A DNA stretch of 35,626 nt from RGIG1828 sp045586905 (GTDB lineage: Bacteria; Bacillota; Clostridia; UMGS1810): NCBI GenBank assembly GCA_045586905.1, contig JAZNBF010000004.1:1-35626 (forward strand), in the 5' to 3' direction. Under the pieces are notes generated by a model. It was not told the DNA's origin. It saw only the letters and a program-made list of their open reading frames with translations, and made no database searches. Shown here piece by piece: positions 8,759 through 17,074 of the stretch. The position numbers and the translations under genes are program-made. Numbering within the stretch: the stretch's first letter is position 1; each line of letters opens with the position of its first letter.

Positions 8759-10033
8759 TCACACAACAGCATTGGCATCCTTAAGTGCATCTCTCAGCTC
8801 ATTTGTGTCAATTTCTTTAATTTTTGCTTTTCTTTTGGAGGCAATTGCCGCAGCAGTACCGGCAGCCTGACCAAGACAGGCACATATCGGCATTATCCTT
8901 ATGGAAGCCTGAGCCTCGTGAGTCACCGATATGCAACGTCCTGCAACAAGGAGATTGTCACTATCCTTTGCTGTAAGGCATCTGTATGGAATAGTGTAGC
9001 ATTCGCCGGGCTTGAAATAATGATGTGTTGTTCCGCTGCCCTCAGGGTTGTGTATGTCAATGTCATAATTGCCCACAGCAATTGAATCGTCAAATCTTGT
9101 GAGATTAAGCAAATCATCTCCGGTGAGGACATATTCGCCCTCTATCATTCGGCTTTCTCTCACTCCGATGCTCATTCCACTGGAGAGAACAACAGCATCT
9201 TTAAATGATGAAAAGTTTGATTTGAGGAAGGTTATAAGCTCAAACATCTGCTCTCTTGCTTCAATTTCAGCCTTTGTAATGTCAAATGCATCTGTCGGGT
9301 TTTTCTTGACAATTCTTGTGGAGTTGAAGTGAAGCACACCCTTAGATGGCACCTTGAATGTAAGTATTTTTTCATACACATTCTTTATGAGGCCTTTTTC
9401 TTTGTATTCCTTATAAAGCCTGATAGCCTCAGGGCGTTCTTCTTTCATATATTTGTCAACATCGACATTTCCAAGTCTGAAACAAAGTGTCATTGGCTGG
9501 CAGAGATTGTCCTCATCCCTTCCAAGACGGAAAGAGCAACCACTCATTGCAGCAAGGTCACCGTCGCCTGTGGCATCGATGAAATAATCTGCACCAAAGG
9601 TCTGCTTGCCCGATTTGTTTGCCACTGTTACAGTTTCAATGTGACCGTCTTTAACAGAGGAGTCAATGAGATATGAGTGAAACAGTATCTCGGCACCGGC
9701 ATCTAGGAGCATTCTGTTTAAAATTACTTTAAGATATTCTTCGTTGAATGCAGTTTCGATTTCATAGTCATGATATTCATATATGCAGTTGAGTTCTTTC
9801 AGTTTGTTTATAATCTCTTCAAACACGCCTCTGGAAAGATAAACCTTTTCCTTTGTTTTGGGATCTGTATAAAAATAGGGCATAAACGGATTGACAAGTG
9901 AATTTACACTTGCACCGCCAAGTGCGTTGCCTTTTTCAATAAGAAGAACTTTGCATCCTCCTCTTGCTGCACTGATTGCAGCTGCAACTCCAGTAAGTCC
10001 GCCACCCAAAACAATAACATCGTAATTTTTCAT
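8759..10033 (-). CDS. FAD-dependent oxidoreductase (FAD_oxidored / PF12831 type)
   Basis: 424 aa. On the minus strand AAGGGAGG (complement of 10041-10048) lies 7 bases before the ATG at 10033. The N-terminus is a dinucleotide-binding Rossmann motif, YDVIVLGGGLTGVAAAISAARGG, ending in the acidic LLIEKG. The body has family hallmarks: LGGASVNSLVNPFMP, ADYFIDATGDGDLAAMSG, VRESRMIEGEYVLT and the C-terminal FAD loop NLLVAGRCISVTHEAQASIRIMPICACLGQAAGTAAA. Members are flavoproteins of mostly unknown substrate, often next to polysaccharide or sugar-acid genes. Its divergent neighbour is a glycosidase-like gene sharing a compact back-to-back promoter region, which suggests, but does not prove, a joint carbohydrate pathway. 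No signal peptide, so cytoplasmic. Confidence 0.85.
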   Translation of the reverse strand: MKNYDVIVLGGGLTGVAAAISAARGGCKVLLIEKGNALGGASVNSLVNPFMPYFYTDPKTKEKVYLSRGVFEEIINKLKELNCIYEYHDYEIETAFNEEYLKVILNRMLLDAGAEILFHSYLIDSSVKDGHIETVTVANKSGKQTFGADYFIDATGDGDLAAMSGCSFRLGRDEDNLCQPMTLCFRLGNVDVDKYMKEERPEAIRLYKEYKEKGLIKNVYEKILTFKVPSKGVLHFNSTRIVKKNPTDAFDITKAEIEAREQMFELITFLKSNFSSFKDAVVLSSGMSIGVRESRMIEGEYVLTGDDLLNLTRFDDSIAVGNYDIDIHNPEGSGTTHHYFKPGECYTIPYRCLTAKDSDNLLVAGRCISVTHEAQASIRIMPICACLGQAAGTAAAIASKRKAKIKEIDTNELRDALKDANAVV

Positions 10034-10062
10034 TGTCAGAACCTCCCTTTTTTCTTCATAAA

Positions 10063-10091
10063 ATTATATCATGATAAAGAGATAAAGTCAA
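10063..10091 (-). promoter_or_regulatory. Sigma-A promoter of the FAD oxidoreductase
   Basis: Minus strand: TTGACT (10091-10086), 17-bp spacer, TATAAT (10068-10063). It is back to back with the promoter at 10128. Confidence 0.82.
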
Positions 10092-10127
10092 CAAACGAAA
10101 AACTTTTGTTAAATTGGCATTTTTGTG

Positions 10128-10156
10128 TTGCATTTACAAATTTTTTAATGTATAAT
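10128..10156 (+). promoter_or_regulatory. Sigma-A promoter of the first glycosidase-like gene
   Basis: TTGCAT (10128-10133), 17-bp spacer, TATAAT (10151-10156). Confidence 0.82.
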
Positions 10157-10229
10157 CAAAGCGAATTGGTCTGCGTATGTTTTTTATGCTGAAAACTGCA
10201 GAGTAAAATAACCGGAGAGGTGCTTGAAC

Positions 10230-12053
10230 ATGGAAAAGGATTTAATCATTAACGGCTTCCGTATGGGTGAATATTCCTTCGATCCCAACAAAATCGAAGA
10301 AGAATTCAACTGGAAATGGCGCGAGGGCATGAACTATGCTTCTATCTCTACCAACCACGCCAAAGAGGAAATTCCTCAGGAAACCTTCATCAAAATGGCA
10401 AAGTTTTTTGCCGATAAAAAAATATATTTCTCATTCGACGGTGGCGGACACAGACCTCATGTAGGCTTTACAGAGGAAACTGCAAAAAAAATGAAAGAAA
10501 TCGCAGGTGAATATTTCTACGACTACCATTCCGGCGAGATGGGTTCCTACTATTCCTGCAAAGGCAGAGGCTATGAACCTCTTCAGGACAAAAAGTGGGC
10601 AGATGTACAACAGGCAAGAGATTTTTACGTAGATCGTGTAAGAGAAGCTGTCACAGAAAACAGCATGGGTGGCGTACTCGACACATCAGTTGTCGAATCT
10701 TCAACCATGGTAATGTACAACACAGAAGCCGGTCAGTCACATCCCACCATGGAATTCTGGCCCGGTGACATGGAAATTGCCGCTGCCTTTACCCGTGGCG
10801 CTGCAACTTCTTTCAAGTGCAAAAAATGGTCTGCATATTTTGCACACGAATGGTACGGTGGTCTCCGCTGGGACGAACTCAAAGAAAAACGCTTCAAAAT
10901 GGGTTATGATTTTTGCTACCTCTCAGGCGCAAAGCTTTTTGTAAATGAAAGTGGCGATGAAATTTCAGGATCTCATGGCGAAGAAAGATATGACTATGAC
11001 CATCCCAAAACTCAGAACTACCGAAAGGTTATGGCAGACTTTGCAAAATTTACCATGGAAGATGCACGCCCTGTTGGTGGCCCCAAGGTAAAAGTAGCCT
11101 TTGTCTATGGCAATCTCGATGGATATAGCTTCCGTCATAGCGGCGGCTCCCTCTGGAGAGGTCATCTTCAGCAGGAATTTGGCTATAACACTCCCGAATA
11201 TGCATGGAGAATACTTGAGAATCTCCAGTGCAAACGTCGTTGGTTTGATGTTCACAACTATGGTGAGATCGACCTTTCAGGCGCACCTGCCTATGGCCTC
11301 TATGATGTTGTTTCCGCAAGTGCCGATGTAGATGTATTGTCAAAATACGACTACCTCATCTTTGCCGGCTGGAACTCCATGACCGATGAGCTTTATAAAA
11401 AACTCAAAATCTATGTTGAACGTGGCGGCAGACTCTTTATGACAGCAGCTCACCTCAACACCTCCATAAAACGTGACGGTAGCATCAGCCTCGTAAACGG
11501 TGGCGATGTATCCGATCTTTTCGGTTGCACACTCGATGCCGACAACCCCATAGAGGTTGAAGACGGTTCGAAGCTTCACGATAGCATCGTTCCCGAGTTT
11601 TTATATCCCCGCATTCGTTTCCACCGCGGCGATCCATACTTTGCAGAAGGCTACATAAAACATGCCAAAACCACCCTCACCACAGGTGTTGCCACAGGCA
11701 GACTTTCAAACGATTTCATCGAAACCGACGAAGAAGCTATGCCTCCTTCACTTGTTGAAAACAAATGTGGCGAAGGCTACGCCATCCTTATGACCAACAT
11801 CGAATACCCCTACGGAGCAGCAGTCCCCATGTATCAGGCATTGGTTCGCGAAATCTTCACTGCAAGCCACAGATGCGCTGATGTAAAGGTATATGGCAAT
11901 GACTCACTTCGCTTCAGCGTATATGAAGGAGATAAGGTATATCTTCTCAACACCGACTTTGACAATGACATTGTCGTAACTATCGACTATGGCACACATA
12001 AAGTTAAGCACACTTTAGCTCCCTGTGAGTTCAAAGCAGTCGAAAAGAAATAA
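10230..12053 (+). CDS. Uncharacterised glycosidase-like protein (TIM-barrel plus amidotransferase-like domain), tandem copy 1
   Basis: 607 aa. GGAGAGG at 10214-10220 fits the ATG at 10230; the in-frame TTG at 10224 is too close. No signal peptide. I do not recognise a named family. The N-terminal half (about 1-270) reads like a (beta/alpha)8 barrel, with conserved acids in contexts typical of catalytic residues: E103 (HSGEMGSYY), E207 (FAHEWYGGLRWDEL) and E240 (LFVNESGDE). The middle (about 290-450) resembles the trimerisation/class-I-amidotransferase-like domain found after GH42-type barrels (KYDYLIFAGWNSM, YVERGGRLFMTAAHLNTS). The C-terminal 60 residues (VYGNDSLRFSVYEGDKVYLLNTDFD) look like a small beta domain. 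A close paralogue follows at 12181 and a flavoprotein is divergent upstream. Hydrolase activity is inference; substrate unknown. Confidence 0.6.
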   Translation: MEKDLIINGFRMGEYSFDPNKIEEEFNWKWREGMNYASISTNHAKEEIPQETFIKMAKFFADKKIYFSFDGGGHRPHVGFTEETAKKMKEIAGEYFYDYHSGEMGSYYSCKGRGYEPLQDKKWADVQQARDFYVDRVREAVTENSMGGVLDTSVVESSTMVMYNTEAGQSHPTMEFWPGDMEIAAAFTRGAATSFKCKKWSAYFAHEWYGGLRWDELKEKRFKMGYDFCYLSGAKLFVNESGDEISGSHGEERYDYDHPKTQNYRKVMADFAKFTMEDARPVGGPKVKVAFVYGNLDGYSFRHSGGSLWRGHLQQEFGYNTPEYAWRILENLQCKRRWFDVHNYGEIDLSGAPAYGLYDVVSASADVDVLSKYDYLIFAGWNSMTDELYKKLKIYVERGGRLFMTAAHLNTSIKRDGSISLVNGGDVSDLFGCTLDADNPIEVEDGSKLHDSIVPEFLYPRIRFHRGDPYFAEGYIKHAKTTLTTGVATGRLSNDFIETDEEAMPPSLVENKCGEGYAILMTNIEYPYGAAVPMYQALVREIFTASHRCADVKVYGNDSLRFSVYEGDKVYLLNTDFDNDIVVTIDYGTHKVKHTLAPCEFKAVEKK

Positions 12054-12060
12054 TCAGCAT

Positions 12061-12104
12061 AAAAAAAGGAGTTTAATTCAATCTGGATTTTAAACTCCTT
12101 TTGA
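12061..12104 (+). terminator. Rho-independent terminator between the tandem glycosidase-like genes
   Basis: Perfect 13-bp stem, arms 12064-12076 and 12090-12102. Read-through is needed unless the second copy has its own promoter, which I could not identify clearly. Confidence 0.82.
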
Positions 12105-12180
12105 TGTTTTTATACACTTGTTTTTTATGCATAAATTTAGCTTTTGTTGAAGACAAAACAAAATCAGAGAGGTGTCTGTT

Positions 12181-14013
12181 ATGAAAAAAGATAAGATATA
12201 CAATGGCATCCGTGTAGGTGTCCATTCATTTGAACCCGAAAAAATCATTGATGAAATCAATGAAAGATGCAAAGAAGGCATGAACTACATTGCGTTTTCC
12301 ACCAATTGTATGGTAGGTGGTGAGTCGGCAGTAGAACAGAAATATTATATTGAATGGGCAAAATATCTTGCCGATAAAAAAATATATTTTTCTTTCGATG
12401 GCGGCGGTTTCAGAAACCCTGTAAATTTCACTATGGAAACTGTCAGGAAAATGAAAGAAATTGCGGGAGAGTATTTTCTTTCCTATACATTCGGTGAGGT
12501 GGGGCATTATTTTTCCTGTGACGGTGCAGGATACAGACCACTTCCCGACAGAGTGTGGAAAGATGTGAAAGAAGCAAAAGAAGCCTATGTTAAGCGCGTC
12601 AGACAATATGCTGAGGAAAACAGCATGGGTGGCATGCTCGACACATCGGTTATCGAAGCTTTCACAATGGTGATGTATAACTCCGAGGCAGGTGTCACAT
12701 ATCCCACCATGGAGTTCTGGCAGGGTGATATGGAGATTGCCGCCGCATTTACCCGTGGCACAGCGTCTTCATTTAACAGCGAAAAATGGGCAGCATATTT
12801 TGCTCACGAATGGTATGGAGGACTCCGTTATGACGAGCTCAAAGCAAAGCGCTTGAAAATGGGTTATGACTATACCTATCTTTCAGGCTCAAATGTTTTT
12901 GTAAACGAAAGCGGCGATCAGGAGGCAGGCTCCCATAGCTCAGAAAAGTTTGAGCATGATCATCCCATATGTCAGGACTATCGCAAGGTTATGGCAGATT
13001 TTGCAAAATTCACCCTTGAAGATTCCCGTCCCGTAGGCGGCCCCAAGGTTAAGGTAGCCTTTGTCTATGGCAATCTTGACGGATACAGCTTTCAGCATTA
13101 TGGCAGTTCTCTCTGGAGAGGACATCTTCAGAAAGATTTTGGCTACTCGGCTCCTGAGCATGCGTGGAGAATTTTGGAAGATGTCCATGCCAAACGCCGC
13201 TGGTGCGATGTGTGTAACTATGGTGAGGTCGACCTTTCGGGCGCACCTGCCTATGGTCAGTACGATGTAATAAGCGCAAATGCCGGTGCCGATGTGTTTT
13301 CAAAATATGACTATCTCATTTTCTGCGGCTGGAACTCTATGACCGAAAAAATTTACAAAGAACTCAAAACTTTTGTTGAGCGTGGCGGACGCCTCTTTAT
13401 GACAGCGGCTCATCTCAACACATCGGTTAAACGTGACGGTAGCATAAGCCTTATAAACGGTGGCGATGTGAGTGACCTCTTCGGTTGCACACTCGACAGT
13501 GAAAATGCTTTTGAGTCTGAAAACGGAACAAAGTTTACAGGTAGCATCGTTCCCGAGCTTCTCTATCCGAGCACACATATAAACCACAGCGATCCTGCTT
13601 TTGCCGACGGTTACATAAAACACGCTAAAGCCAGTCTGACCTCGGGTGTTGCCACAGGCAGACTTTCCGACAGCTTTGCCGAAAAAGACGAAGAGCTATT
13701 ACCTGCATCTCTCATAGAAAACAAATGCGGTGAAGGCTATGCCATCCTTATGACAAGCCTTGAATATCCGTCGGGTGCCGTAGCTCCGATGTATAGGGCA
13801 CTTGTTAAGGAAATTCTCACTGCAAGCCACAGAAGCGCAAGCGTTAAGGTGTATGGCGGCGACTCACTTCGTTTCAGTGTGTATGAGGGCGACAAGGTGT
13901 ATCTTTTAAACACCGATTTTGACTGTGATATAGTTGCGATAATTGACTATGGCACACACAGGGAAAAATTTGTTCTGGAACCCTGTGAATTTAAAATTAT
14001 AGAAAAGAAATAA
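12181..14013 (+). CDS. Uncharacterised glycosidase-like protein, tandem copy 2
   Basis: 610 aa. AGAGAGG at 12166-12172 sets the ATG at 12181; the upstream in-frame GTG at 12172 overlaps that site. It is colinear with the gene at 10230 over its full length and very similar, especially in the middle (KVAFVYGNLDGYSF, GGRLFMTAAHLNTS, NGGDVSDLFGCTLD) and in both candidate catalytic segments (E106 in TFGEVGHY, E210 in FAHEWYGGLRYDEL). Differences cluster in the N-terminal 60 residues and around residue 105, which face a barrel's substrate side in related folds, so the copies may differ in specificity. No signal peptide. The two arose by tandem duplication; function is inferred only from fold-like features. 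Confidence 0.6.
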   Translation: MKKDKIYNGIRVGVHSFEPEKIIDEINERCKEGMNYIAFSTNCMVGGESAVEQKYYIEWAKYLADKKIYFSFDGGGFRNPVNFTMETVRKMKEIAGEYFLSYTFGEVGHYFSCDGAGYRPLPDRVWKDVKEAKEAYVKRVRQYAEENSMGGMLDTSVIEAFTMVMYNSEAGVTYPTMEFWQGDMEIAAAFTRGTASSFNSEKWAAYFAHEWYGGLRYDELKAKRLKMGYDYTYLSGSNVFVNESGDQEAGSHSSEKFEHDHPICQDYRKVMADFAKFTLEDSRPVGGPKVKVAFVYGNLDGYSFQHYGSSLWRGHLQKDFGYSAPEHAWRILEDVHAKRRWCDVCNYGEVDLSGAPAYGQYDVISANAGADVFSKYDYLIFCGWNSMTEKIYKELKTFVERGGRLFMTAAHLNTSVKRDGSISLINGGDVSDLFGCTLDSENAFESENGTKFTGSIVPELLYPSTHINHSDPAFADGYIKHAKASLTSGVATGRLSDSFAEKDEELLPASLIENKCGEGYAILMTSLEYPSGAVAPMYRALVKEILTASHRSASVKVYGGDSLRFSVYEGDKVYLLNTDFDCDIVAIIDYGTHREKFVLEPCEFKIIEKK

Positions 14014-14028
14014 AAATTTTAAAAATTT

Positions 14029-14062
14029 AAAGACGGTTGTATAAATGCAATCGTCTTTTTTA
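14029..14062 (+). terminator. Rho-independent terminator after copy 2
   Basis: 11-bp stem with one G-T pair, arms 14029-14039 and 14048-14058, then a T-rich run. Confidence 0.82.
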
Positions 14063-14175
14063 TATAGTGTATATTTTTATTTTTTTCTAAAATATACCTC
14101 ACATATAATCTCGCCATATGAACACAATAGATATTGCAAAGTAATTTGCAACTATTTTTAAGGAGAGTTTAAGTT

Positions 14176-14364
14176 ATGTCAAAAAAGAACGTAGTTCCTG
14201 AAGCTAAAGAAGCTATGGAAAGATTCAAAATGGAAGCAGCATCTGAAGTAGGTGTTAACCTCAAGCAGGGTTACAACGGTGATCTTACTTCCAAGCAGGC
14301 AGGTTCAGTAGGTGGTCAGATGGTTAAAAAAATGATCAAATCCTACGAAGAATCCATGAAATAA
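14176..14364 (+). CDS. Alpha/beta-type small acid-soluble spore protein (SASP)
   Basis: 62 aa. AAGGAGAG at 14160-14167 precedes the ATG. It matches the family throughout: the GPR-protease region ASEVGVNL, then GYNGDLTSKQAGSVGGQMVKKMIKSYEESM, which is the diagnostic C-terminal DNA-binding segment. SASPs coat DNA in the forespore core, hold it in an A-like form and protect it from UV and chemicals; they are degraded at germination. Presence marks the organism as an endospore former. It is monocistronic with its own terminator; expression is expected from forespore sigma-G, but I could not place a convincing sigma-G promoter in the 110 bp upstream. Confidence 0.96.
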   Translation: MSKKNVVPEAKEAMERFKMEAASEVGVNLKQGYNGDLTSKQAGSVGGQMVKKMIKSYEESMK

Positions 14365-14410
14365 TCGAAACTGATTAAGCTTTTTAATCTTTTAAGATTT
14401 ACGTCATACA

Positions 14411-14446
14411 AAAATACCGAATAGTCAGGCTATTCGGTATTTTTGT
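14411..14446 (+). terminator. Rho-independent terminator after SASP gene
   Basis: Near-perfect 14-bp stem, arms 14411-14424 and 14430-14443, 5-base loop, T run. Confidence 0.9.
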
Positions 14447-14485
14447 GTTATGTATGAATATAATTACATAGAAGGAGCGATGTAT

Positions 14486-16315
14486 ATGGGTTCAATATGT
14501 GTAATTTCCGATTTTATTTCCAACGATAAGCTCGATCCAGGTATTCTTGCAATGATGGGTAAGACAATGAAGCATAGAGGCGCCGATGACACCGGCATAT
14601 ATCTTGGCAAAAATGCCATAATGCATCACAATCGCCTCAGCATAATAGACGCTCAGGGCGGCAAACAACCAATGACAGCGTTTTTCAATGACAAAAAATA
14701 TACCATTGCCTATAACGGTGAAATATTCAACTCCGACGAGCTGAGAGAAGAGCTTTCCAAAGAAGATGTCGTCCTCTCAACCCGAAGCGACACCGAGCTT
14801 GTTCTGTGGTCATACATAGTTTGGGGCGACAAATCTCCGGAACATTTAGATGGCATTTTTGCATATGTCATATATGATGAATATGGCAAAAAACTTTTCA
14901 TGGCTCGTGACCGATTTGGAGTAAAGCCTCTTTTTTATAGTTTTTCGGGCTCAACTCTCTTTGTGGCGTCCGAAATGAAGGCACTCCTTGCTCATCCTGC
15001 CATAAAACCAAAAGTGGATAAGACAGGTCTTTGGCAGCTTTTGTTTCTCTCGCCCGTAACGCTTGGTTCTACCACAGTATTCAGAGACATATATGAGCTT
15101 TCCGGGGGCGAGTATGCAACTTTTGGCTCAGGCGGGTTAAAAATTCATAAATATTGGCAGCTGAAAGCCAGTCCCTTTACCGATTCAAGAGAAGAAGCGA
15201 TTTATAAAACAAAAGACCTTCTCATAGACTCGGTGCGGCGACAGCTTCGGTCCGATGTTCCTGTCTGTCAGCTTCTTTCAGGAGGTCTCGATTCATCTGC
15301 CATAACTGCCATAGCATCTAAGATAGCCAGAGAAAATGGCACCAAAACCGACACCTATTCTTTCGAATATGAGGGCAACAAAGAAAGCTTCAAAAGCACA
15401 GAATTTCAGCCTCAGGGTGACGATGAATTTGCAACAGATGTTTCCTCTTTTCTAAACACAAACCACACCGTTCTCACCATCGGAACCAAAGACCTTGCAG
15501 GCATGCTTAAGGCCGCAGTGGATGCCCGTGATTTTCCCGGTCAGGCAGATATTGACTCGTCGCTTTTATATTTTTGCACTGAGATAAAAAAACAACACAC
15601 AGTAGCTCTCACAGGTGAGTGCAGTGACGAAATATGCGGAGGCTATCCGTGGTTTTACAGAGAAGAAATGCTAAACCGTGACTTCTTTCCGTGGATTCAC
15701 GATCCGTTTGCAAGAGTGTCGCTTTTTAAAGAGGAGATTGCACTTCCCCGTGATGGTTATGACTATCTTAGCGAAAGATACCGGAGTGAAAAAGCGGGAT
15801 ACAGTGTTTTGGAAGAAGATACCGCTCCCATGCGAAACAGCCGCATTGCAACCAATCTTTCCCTAAACTTTTTCGGTGCTTCTCTTTTAGAACGCAAAGA
15901 CCGTATGGGCATGGCGGCAGGTATTGAAGCAAGAGCACCCTTTGCCGACCACAAGTTTGCCGAATACATGTATAATGTTCCGTGGGAAATTAAATTTGAG
16001 GGTGGGGTAGAAAAAGCTCTTCTCAGAAATGCAATGTCCGACTATCTGCCATCATATATTACCCGTCGCAAAAAAAGCCCATATCCAAAAAGTCATAATC
16101 CCGAATATGAAAAGCTTGTCACAGAAATGATTGAGTCTGAACTCAAACGAAAAGACACTCTGTTTTCCGAACTTATCGATAAAGCCAAAATCAATGATAT
16201 GCTTTCTTCCGATGGCGCAACCTGGTTTGGTCAGCTTATGGCAAAACCACAGCTTATTGCATGGCTCTGCCAATTTGCCTATTGGCTTGAAAAATATAAC
16301 ATAGTCTTAGTATAA
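14486..16315 (+). CDS. asnB: Asparagine synthetase (AsnB family) lacking the N-terminal catalytic Cys
   Basis: 609 aa from ATG 14486, 7 bases after GAAGGAGC (14471-14478); ATG 14480 is too close. Family role: ATP-dependent aspartate to asparagine, with ammonia from a class-II glutaminase domain. The glutaminase domain is otherwise intact: KHRGADDTG, R50 (HNRLSIID), YNGEIF with N77 and E79, and SDTE with D102. The synthetase domain has the PP-loop LLSGGLDSSAIT, TGECSDEICGGYPWFYRE and ARAPFADHKFAEY. However, the N-terminus is MGSICVISDF where the family has MC followed by small residues. Ungapped alignment through HRG puts Gly at the nucleophile position and a Cys at residue 5. So either it uses free ammonia, or Cys5 is exposed by processing, or the substrate differs. 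Monocistronic. Family call firm; glutaminase activity doubtful. Confidence 0.86.
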   Translation: MGSICVISDFISNDKLDPGILAMMGKTMKHRGADDTGIYLGKNAIMHHNRLSIIDAQGGKQPMTAFFNDKKYTIAYNGEIFNSDELREELSKEDVVLSTRSDTELVLWSYIVWGDKSPEHLDGIFAYVIYDEYGKKLFMARDRFGVKPLFYSFSGSTLFVASEMKALLAHPAIKPKVDKTGLWQLLFLSPVTLGSTTVFRDIYELSGGEYATFGSGGLKIHKYWQLKASPFTDSREEAIYKTKDLLIDSVRRQLRSDVPVCQLLSGGLDSSAITAIASKIARENGTKTDTYSFEYEGNKESFKSTEFQPQGDDEFATDVSSFLNTNHTVLTIGTKDLAGMLKAAVDARDFPGQADIDSSLLYFCTEIKKQHTVALTGECSDEICGGYPWFYREEMLNRDFFPWIHDPFARVSLFKEEIALPRDGYDYLSERYRSEKAGYSVLEEDTAPMRNSRIATNLSLNFFGASLLERKDRMGMAAGIEARAPFADHKFAEYMYNVPWEIKFEGGVEKALLRNAMSDYLPSYITRRKKSPYPKSHNPEYEKLVTEMIESELKRKDTLFSELIDKAKINDMLSSDGATWFGQLMAKPQLIAWLCQFAYWLEKYNIVLV

Positions 16316-16318
16316 AAT

Positions 16319-16357
16319 AAAAACTTTTCAAAACATTATGTTTTGAAAAGTTTTTTA
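16319..16357. terminator. Bidirectional terminator between asnB and tetR
   Basis: Perfect 15-bp stem, arms 16320-16334 and 16340-16354, with A-run before and T-run after, between convergent genes. Confidence 0.9.
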
Positions 16358-16359
16358 GT

Positions 16360-16932
16360 TTACTCAAATTCTTTTTCCACACATTCTCTTATCATTTTGA
16401 TGGTGGCTTCGCTGTTTTCAAGCTCGCCCGATTCGATGAGGAAAGTTGCACCATATATGAGAGAGCGTATAACATATAGCTTTCTCTTTTCTTCCTCTTT
16501 ATCTGTCTTATATTCCTCACAGCATTTGTGTATAAGTTCTTTGGTAATATCGGTGATTTTTGTCAACACATCTGTTCTTTCATCACCAAAGGTGTCGGTT
16601 TTAAGTGTTAAAATCGTTCTGAAATTAGGATTGGCTATCCAGAACCTCACATATGCCACACAAATCTCGGCAAGCTGCTTTTTTACATCACCTTCATAAA
16701 TTGAAGTTATCTGATTCTGCAGCATTTGCCATCTGGAGTGGATGTATAGCACAATTTCTGCAATGAAATCCTCTTTGCTTTTAAAGTGTTTGTAGGGGGC
16801 AGCGCACGAAACATTGCATGATGAAGCCACACGCCTGAGTGAAAAATCACTTATGCCATGCTCCTCTATTTCGGCAATGCCTGCAATAATCAGCTTTTGT
16901 TTAACTGTCTCAAATCCGTCAAATATTTCCAT
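16360..16932 (-). CDS. TetR/AcrR family transcriptional regulator
   Basis: 190 aa from ATG 16932. The minus-strand ribosome site AAAGGA is the complement of 16941-16946 and has 8-base spacing; an upstream in-frame ATG at 16941 would overlap that site. Residues 5-55 are a TetR DNA-binding domain with helix-turn-helix FSLRRVASSCNVSCAAPYKHFKSKEDFIAEI. The C-terminal part is helical and ligand-binding, as usual for the family, with no recognisable ligand. It is divergently transcribed from the aromatic operon at 17075 across a 142-bp region. Members commonly repress themselves and a divergent neighbour, but control of an aro operon by TetR is not usual, so the target could be elsewhere. Confidence 0.88.
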   Translation of the reverse strand: MEIFDGFETVKQKLIIAGIAEIEEHGISDFSLRRVASSCNVSCAAPYKHFKSKEDFIAEIVLYIHSRWQMLQNQITSIYEGDVKKQLAEICVAYVRFWIANPNFRTILTLKTDTFGDERTDVLTKITDITKELIHKCCEEYKTDKEEEKRKLYVIRSLIYGATFLIESGELENSEATIKMIRECVEKEFE

Positions 16933-16962
16933 AATCAGCATCCTTTAGCTATTTCTAATACA

Positions 16963-16991
16963 ATTCTATCACATTTTTTTGTGTGTTTCAA
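16963..16991 (-). promoter_or_regulatory. Probable promoter of tetR
   Basis: Minus strand TTGAAA (16991-16986), 17-bp spacer, TAGAAT (16968-16963). Confidence 0.65.
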
Positions 16992-17002
16992 TAAAAATAC
17001 TA

Positions 17003-17030
17003 TTGACAAATTTCATAAAAGTGGTATAAT
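17003..17030 (+). promoter_or_regulatory. Sigma-A promoter of the aromatic operon
   Basis: TTGACA (17003-17008), 16-bp spacer, TATAAT (17025-17030). Both boxes are perfect; predicted start near 17037. Confidence 0.88.
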
Positions 17031-17043
17031 ACTTTTATATAAA

Positions 17044-17058
17044 GTTAACAGTGTTAAC
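17044..17058. promoter_or_regulatory. Operator-like palindrome just downstream of the aro promoter
   Basis: GTTAACA-G-TGTTAAC, 7-bp perfect arms around one base, at about +8 to +22 of the predicted transcript, ending 4 bases before the ribosome site. Placement suits a roadblock-type repressor site; the binding protein is unknown. Confidence 0.5.
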
Positions 17059-17074
17059 CAAACCGGAGGCCGTT

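Noticed and set aside
14064..14160. Sigma-G promoter for the SASP gene
   Set aside because: CATATAA at 14102 resembles a -10, but no matching -35 exists 16-18 bp upstream.
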